Shown here one piece after another: positions 5,373 through 7,310 of a stretch of DNA of 7,310 bases. The DNA is from an uncultured Cocleimonas sp. (GTDB taxonomy: Bacteria; Pseudomonadota; Gammaproteobacteria; Thiotrichales; Thiotrichaceae). Location of the stretch: assembly GCA_938041705.1 (NCBI GenBank), contig CALISP010000163.1, positions 1-7,310 of the forward strand, written 5' to 3'. The translations under genes and the position numbers were made by a program. The notes below the pieces were generated by a model. The model did no database searches. It saw only the letters and a program-made list of their open reading frames with translations, and was not told where the DNA came from. Positions within the stretch are counted from its first letter, which is position 1. Every line of letters begins with the position of its first letter.

Positions 5373-5960
5373 CTACTCAGTAATCTTAGCAGAGACTATA
5401 TCAACAAATTCATAGAGCCCTGATTTATTTAGTTTGAGTAATACTCCATCACCAGACGCAACACTTTGGCCTGAAATGGCAGAGATTGTTACGCTATGAG
5501 TAACCATAATAATCAATTTATTATCAGTCTCTCGTGTTGATATAAATTCCTTTAATGCTTTTAAATTCAGTCCGCGATTTTCAGTCATTTGAAAGAATGA
5601 GTTTAAAGGTGTTAATTCTTTAACTTCACCTAAGTCTAGTAACTTTGCAGTTTCTAGACATCGACACCATTGGCTAGAATAAACAGCGCTGGGTTTAATA
5701 TTATTGTTTTTCAGCCATGCCCCAATCTGTTTTGATTGTTTTCGTCCTGATTCATCAAGATTACGCTGAGTACGGCAATCACCAATTTTTATGTTGTCTG
5801 GGTCACCAAAACCAGGTGCAATAGCATGACGAATCATTAATATATGACCGCCTGACTGCATGGCATTGATTAATTTTGAATTGTTTTCGGTTGCTTGAGC
5901 GCTAAAACTCAAACTTATAAATAAAATCAGATTGAAAAGACAAAGTTTTAAAAGTTGCAT
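5373..5960 (-). CDS. Exported histidine phosphatase family protein (SixA/PGM-like fold)
   Basis: 195 residues. Residues 1-23 form a signal peptide with an AQA cleavage site, so the enzyme is probably periplasmic. GGHILMIRHA (37-46) carries the catalytic R44-H45, with RHA in place of the common RHG. SSQWCRCLETA (95-105) supplies the second arginine R100, and IIMVTHSVTISAI the second catalytic histidine H155. DCRTQRNLDESGRKQ (61-75) and LNSFF are conserved in a proteobacterial exported subgroup I recall. Three cysteines, C62, C99 and C101, sit near the active-site segments. The family transfers phosphate through a phosphohistidine; the substrate here is unknown. Start choice is firm: AAAGAG lies 8 bases before the ATG. 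It appears to be the first gene of a two-gene unit with the downstream D-lactate dehydrogenase, 31 bases apart. Confidence 0.9.
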   Translation of the reverse strand: MQLLKLCLFNLILFISLSFSAQATENNSKLINAMQSGGHILMIRHAIAPGFGDPDNIKIGDCRTQRNLDESGRKQSKQIGAWLKNNNIKPSAVYSSQWCRCLETAKLLDLGEVKELTPLNSFFQMTENRGLNLKALKEFISTRETDNKLIIMVTHSVTISAISGQSVASGDGVLLKLNKSGLYEFVDIVSAKITE

Positions 5961-5968
5961 GTAATTAT

Positions 5969-5974
5969 CTCTTT
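5969..5974 (-). promoter_or_regulatory. Ribosome binding site of the histidine phosphatase gene
   Basis: AAAGAG on the minus strand, 8 bases before ATG 5960. It fixes the start at the signal peptide methionine. Confidence 0.6.
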
Positions 5975-6040
5975 AAGCAAAGGAAGGGCTTTTATCAATC
6001 AAAACTCTAGCTTAATTAATAATTAGCTGCAAAAAGGCCT

Positions 6041-6061
6041 AAAAGTAAGGGGGTGTCTTTT
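6041..6061 (+). repeat. Interspersed GTAG repeat, copy 6
   Basis: AAAAGTAAGGGGGTGTC then TTTT, a single G-to-A change from the consensus (GTAA in place of GTAG). It lies 19 bases beyond the stop of the large secreted-protein gene, in the gap before the histidine phosphatase start. An imperfect AT-rich inverted repeat with AGCT ends is next to it (6009-6028). Confidence 0.78.
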
Positions 6062-6079
6062 AAATACAAAACAGTGTTC

Positions 6080-7310
6080 TTACTGTGTATTATCAAACGA
6101 CCAAAATGATGCATCTCGAATCCAGAACGCATTTCTAAAACGAGGATTTATTGCTCTAAATAAAACTTCGGTAACTCCCTCGGGAATATATTCGTTTGTT
6201 CCTTCACCAGTATAGTAAGAACGAAACTTATCAAAGTTATTTTCAGGTTCTGGCTGTTTATTAGGTTTCACCCAAGTTGTACCATTATCAAATGAAACCT
6301 CTAAACTTGTTTCTCCTGTCGCATCTGGATTTGTACCAGCTGTTAATGCATTAAACCGTAATTTCGTATTTGCAGGAGTTGCTTGCTTAAACTGTAATCG
6401 AATAAATTCATTGTTATCGCCATCGGCTTTTGCAGTGCGTTGTATTGCTTTTATTATAGTAAAATGCTTACTGGGCGAAAGGTAAAAATTATCCCAATGA
6501 TAAGTGTTCGGGTGACAATTACTTTGAAATGCTGCTCCTTCAAACCCATGTGGTTGCCCCGCATTGTCGCAAGACTTTGTGGTGTTATACGCATAATGCG
6601 TAAACTGCACCAATAACTCATCTGATAATTCAGGAACTATGTATTCGCCTATACAACCATTATTGTTGTCGCTGATAAAATTAGGCATACACAGAGAGAC
6701 TTGATCCCATTTATCTTCCTCAACTGCCCAAACAGGAATATTGGGTGTTTTAAGAATGGTTAGGCGAAACTGTTCGCGTTTTCGATTACTGGTGACCTTG
6801 AGAAGGTCAGCATTAGGTTCGTTATTTTCAACTAAATAATCAAACATCACCTGATTATAGTTACTGTGTTTAATCACCCAATCAGCTCCTTCAGGAGCGC
6901 TACTATAAAGCGCTAACCTTTCAGGGTTTCCTGGATTAGCGATTTGGGCGCGGGTAAAAACTGCGTTCGCATCATTGGCATCAATGTAATTCCCATACTC
7001 TAAAAATTCCCCATTTTTAAGATGCATTGTTCTAAATACATTAATGCCACCCAAGATTCCAACTGCTCCTAAAGGAGAATCGTCTAGTGAAGTATTTATG
7101 TTAAAACCATTGAATGCCTTGCCGTTAGCATCTGCAACAACATCACCTTCGGGTAATTGTAAGTGTGTAAGTAAAGGCGTTAGATCTAACTGCCAATAAT
7201 CACGTCCAGCGGTTCTATAAGTTGATACTTCGAATTCAACCACCCCTTTGCCTGAAGACGTATCGAGTAAATGATTAGGTGTTAAGCTCAGTTTAGAGGC
7301 GCCAGAGCCA
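6080..7310 (-). CDS. C-terminal part of a large, probably secreted protein of unknown function (start beyond the window)
   Basis: The minus-strand frame is open from TAA 6082-6080 to the right edge, 409 residues visible; a GTG at 7243 is an internal Val codon, not a start, because 22 more codons (GSGASKLSLTPNHLLDTSSG...) precede it without a stop. I do not recognise the family. Composition is rich in Asn, Gly, Thr and aromatic residues, as in extracellular beta-sheet proteins. Visible marks (numbered from the first visible residue) are HWDNFYLSP (271-279), four cysteines (207, 219, 247, 265) that could pair as two disulfides, and SFDNGTTW (339-346), which fits the Asp-box pattern SxDxGxTW seen in sialidases and other secreted beta-proteins. 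The C-terminal FWIRDASFWSFDNTQ resembles an end strand of a jelly-roll domain. No signal peptide can be seen because the N-terminus is missing. Enzyme or adhesin cannot be decided. Confidence 0.85.
   Translation of the reverse strand, partial: GSGASKLSLTPNHLLDTSSGKGVVEFEVSTYRTAGRDYWQLDLTPLLTHLQLPEGDVVADANGKAFNGFNINTSLDDSPLGAVGILGGINVFRTMHLKNGEFLEYGNYIDANDANAVFTRAQIANPGNPERLALYSSAPEGADWVIKHSNYNQVMFDYLVENNEPNADLLKVTSNRKREQFRLTILKTPNIPVWAVEEDKWDQVSLCMPNFISDNNNGCIGEYIVPELSDELLVQFTHYAYNTTKSCDNAGQPHGFEGAAFQSNCHPNTYHWDNFYLSPSKHFTIIKAIQRTAKADGDNNEFIRLQFKQATPANTKLRFNALTAGTNPDATGETSLEVSFDNGTTWVKPNKQPEPENNFDKFRSYYTGEGTNEYIPEGVTEVLFRAINPRFRNAFWIRDASFWSFDNTQ

Noticed and set aside
6071..6086. ACAGT/ACTGT hairpin with a T-rich tail after the large minus-strand gene
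   Set aside because: The stem is only five pairs and overlaps the stop codon; too weak to call a terminator.
7241..7243. GTG as the start of the large secreted-type protein
   Set aside because: The frame stays open upstream to the window edge, no Shine-Dalgarno precedes it and no signal peptide follows, so it is an internal codon.

Overview
The window looks like chromosomal DNA of a low-GC (roughly 40% by eye) gammaproteobacterium. The support for this is an exported DUF4124 protein, a 68-residue CspA-type cold shock protein, a tiny Lys-rich protein of a kind I recall from gammaproteobacteria, and an exported histidine phosphatase with the DCRTQRNL and SSxWCRC signature. I cannot name a genus. 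No rRNA, tRNA, CRISPR array, transposase or phage gene is visible.

Layout, left to right. 1-908 (minus) is the 5' part of a DEDDh exonuclease fused to a GIY-YIG nuclease domain, running off the left edge. 1179-1793 (plus) is an exported DUF4124 protein. It converges, across a strong bidirectional terminator (1894-1938), on a 41-residue Lys-rich protein at 1967-2092 (minus). A 370-base gene-free stretch follows. Then come a csp gene (2463-2669, plus) with its own hairpin terminator and a Nudix hydrolase (2837-3268, plus). The Nudix gene converges on a membrane-anchored thioredoxin-fold protein (3313-3786, minus). The minus-strand block 5960-3947 is a probable two-gene operon: exported histidine phosphatase, then an FAD-linked D-lactate dehydrogenase of the LDHD type. 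6080-7310 (minus) is the C-terminal part of a large, probably secreted protein of unknown function, cut by the right edge.

The genes do not form one pathway. They are mostly single transcription units with housekeeping, stress or envelope roles, and only the phosphatase and dehydrogenase pair looks co-transcribed.

The most interesting signal lies between the genes. A short repeat (AAAAGTAGGGGGGTGTC then four T) occurs five times, plus one divergent palindromic relative, in six of the eight intergenic gaps. All copies point the same way regardless of gene direction. The GTAG at a fixed place near the 5' end suggests a REP-like element of the kind mobilised by RAYT (TnpA_REP) transposases. An uptake-signal or 3'-end regulatory role is not excluded. 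Two genes (exonuclease and Nudix) also have a -10-like hexamer 5-6 bases before the ATG and no Shine-Dalgarno, as expected for leaderless mRNAs.
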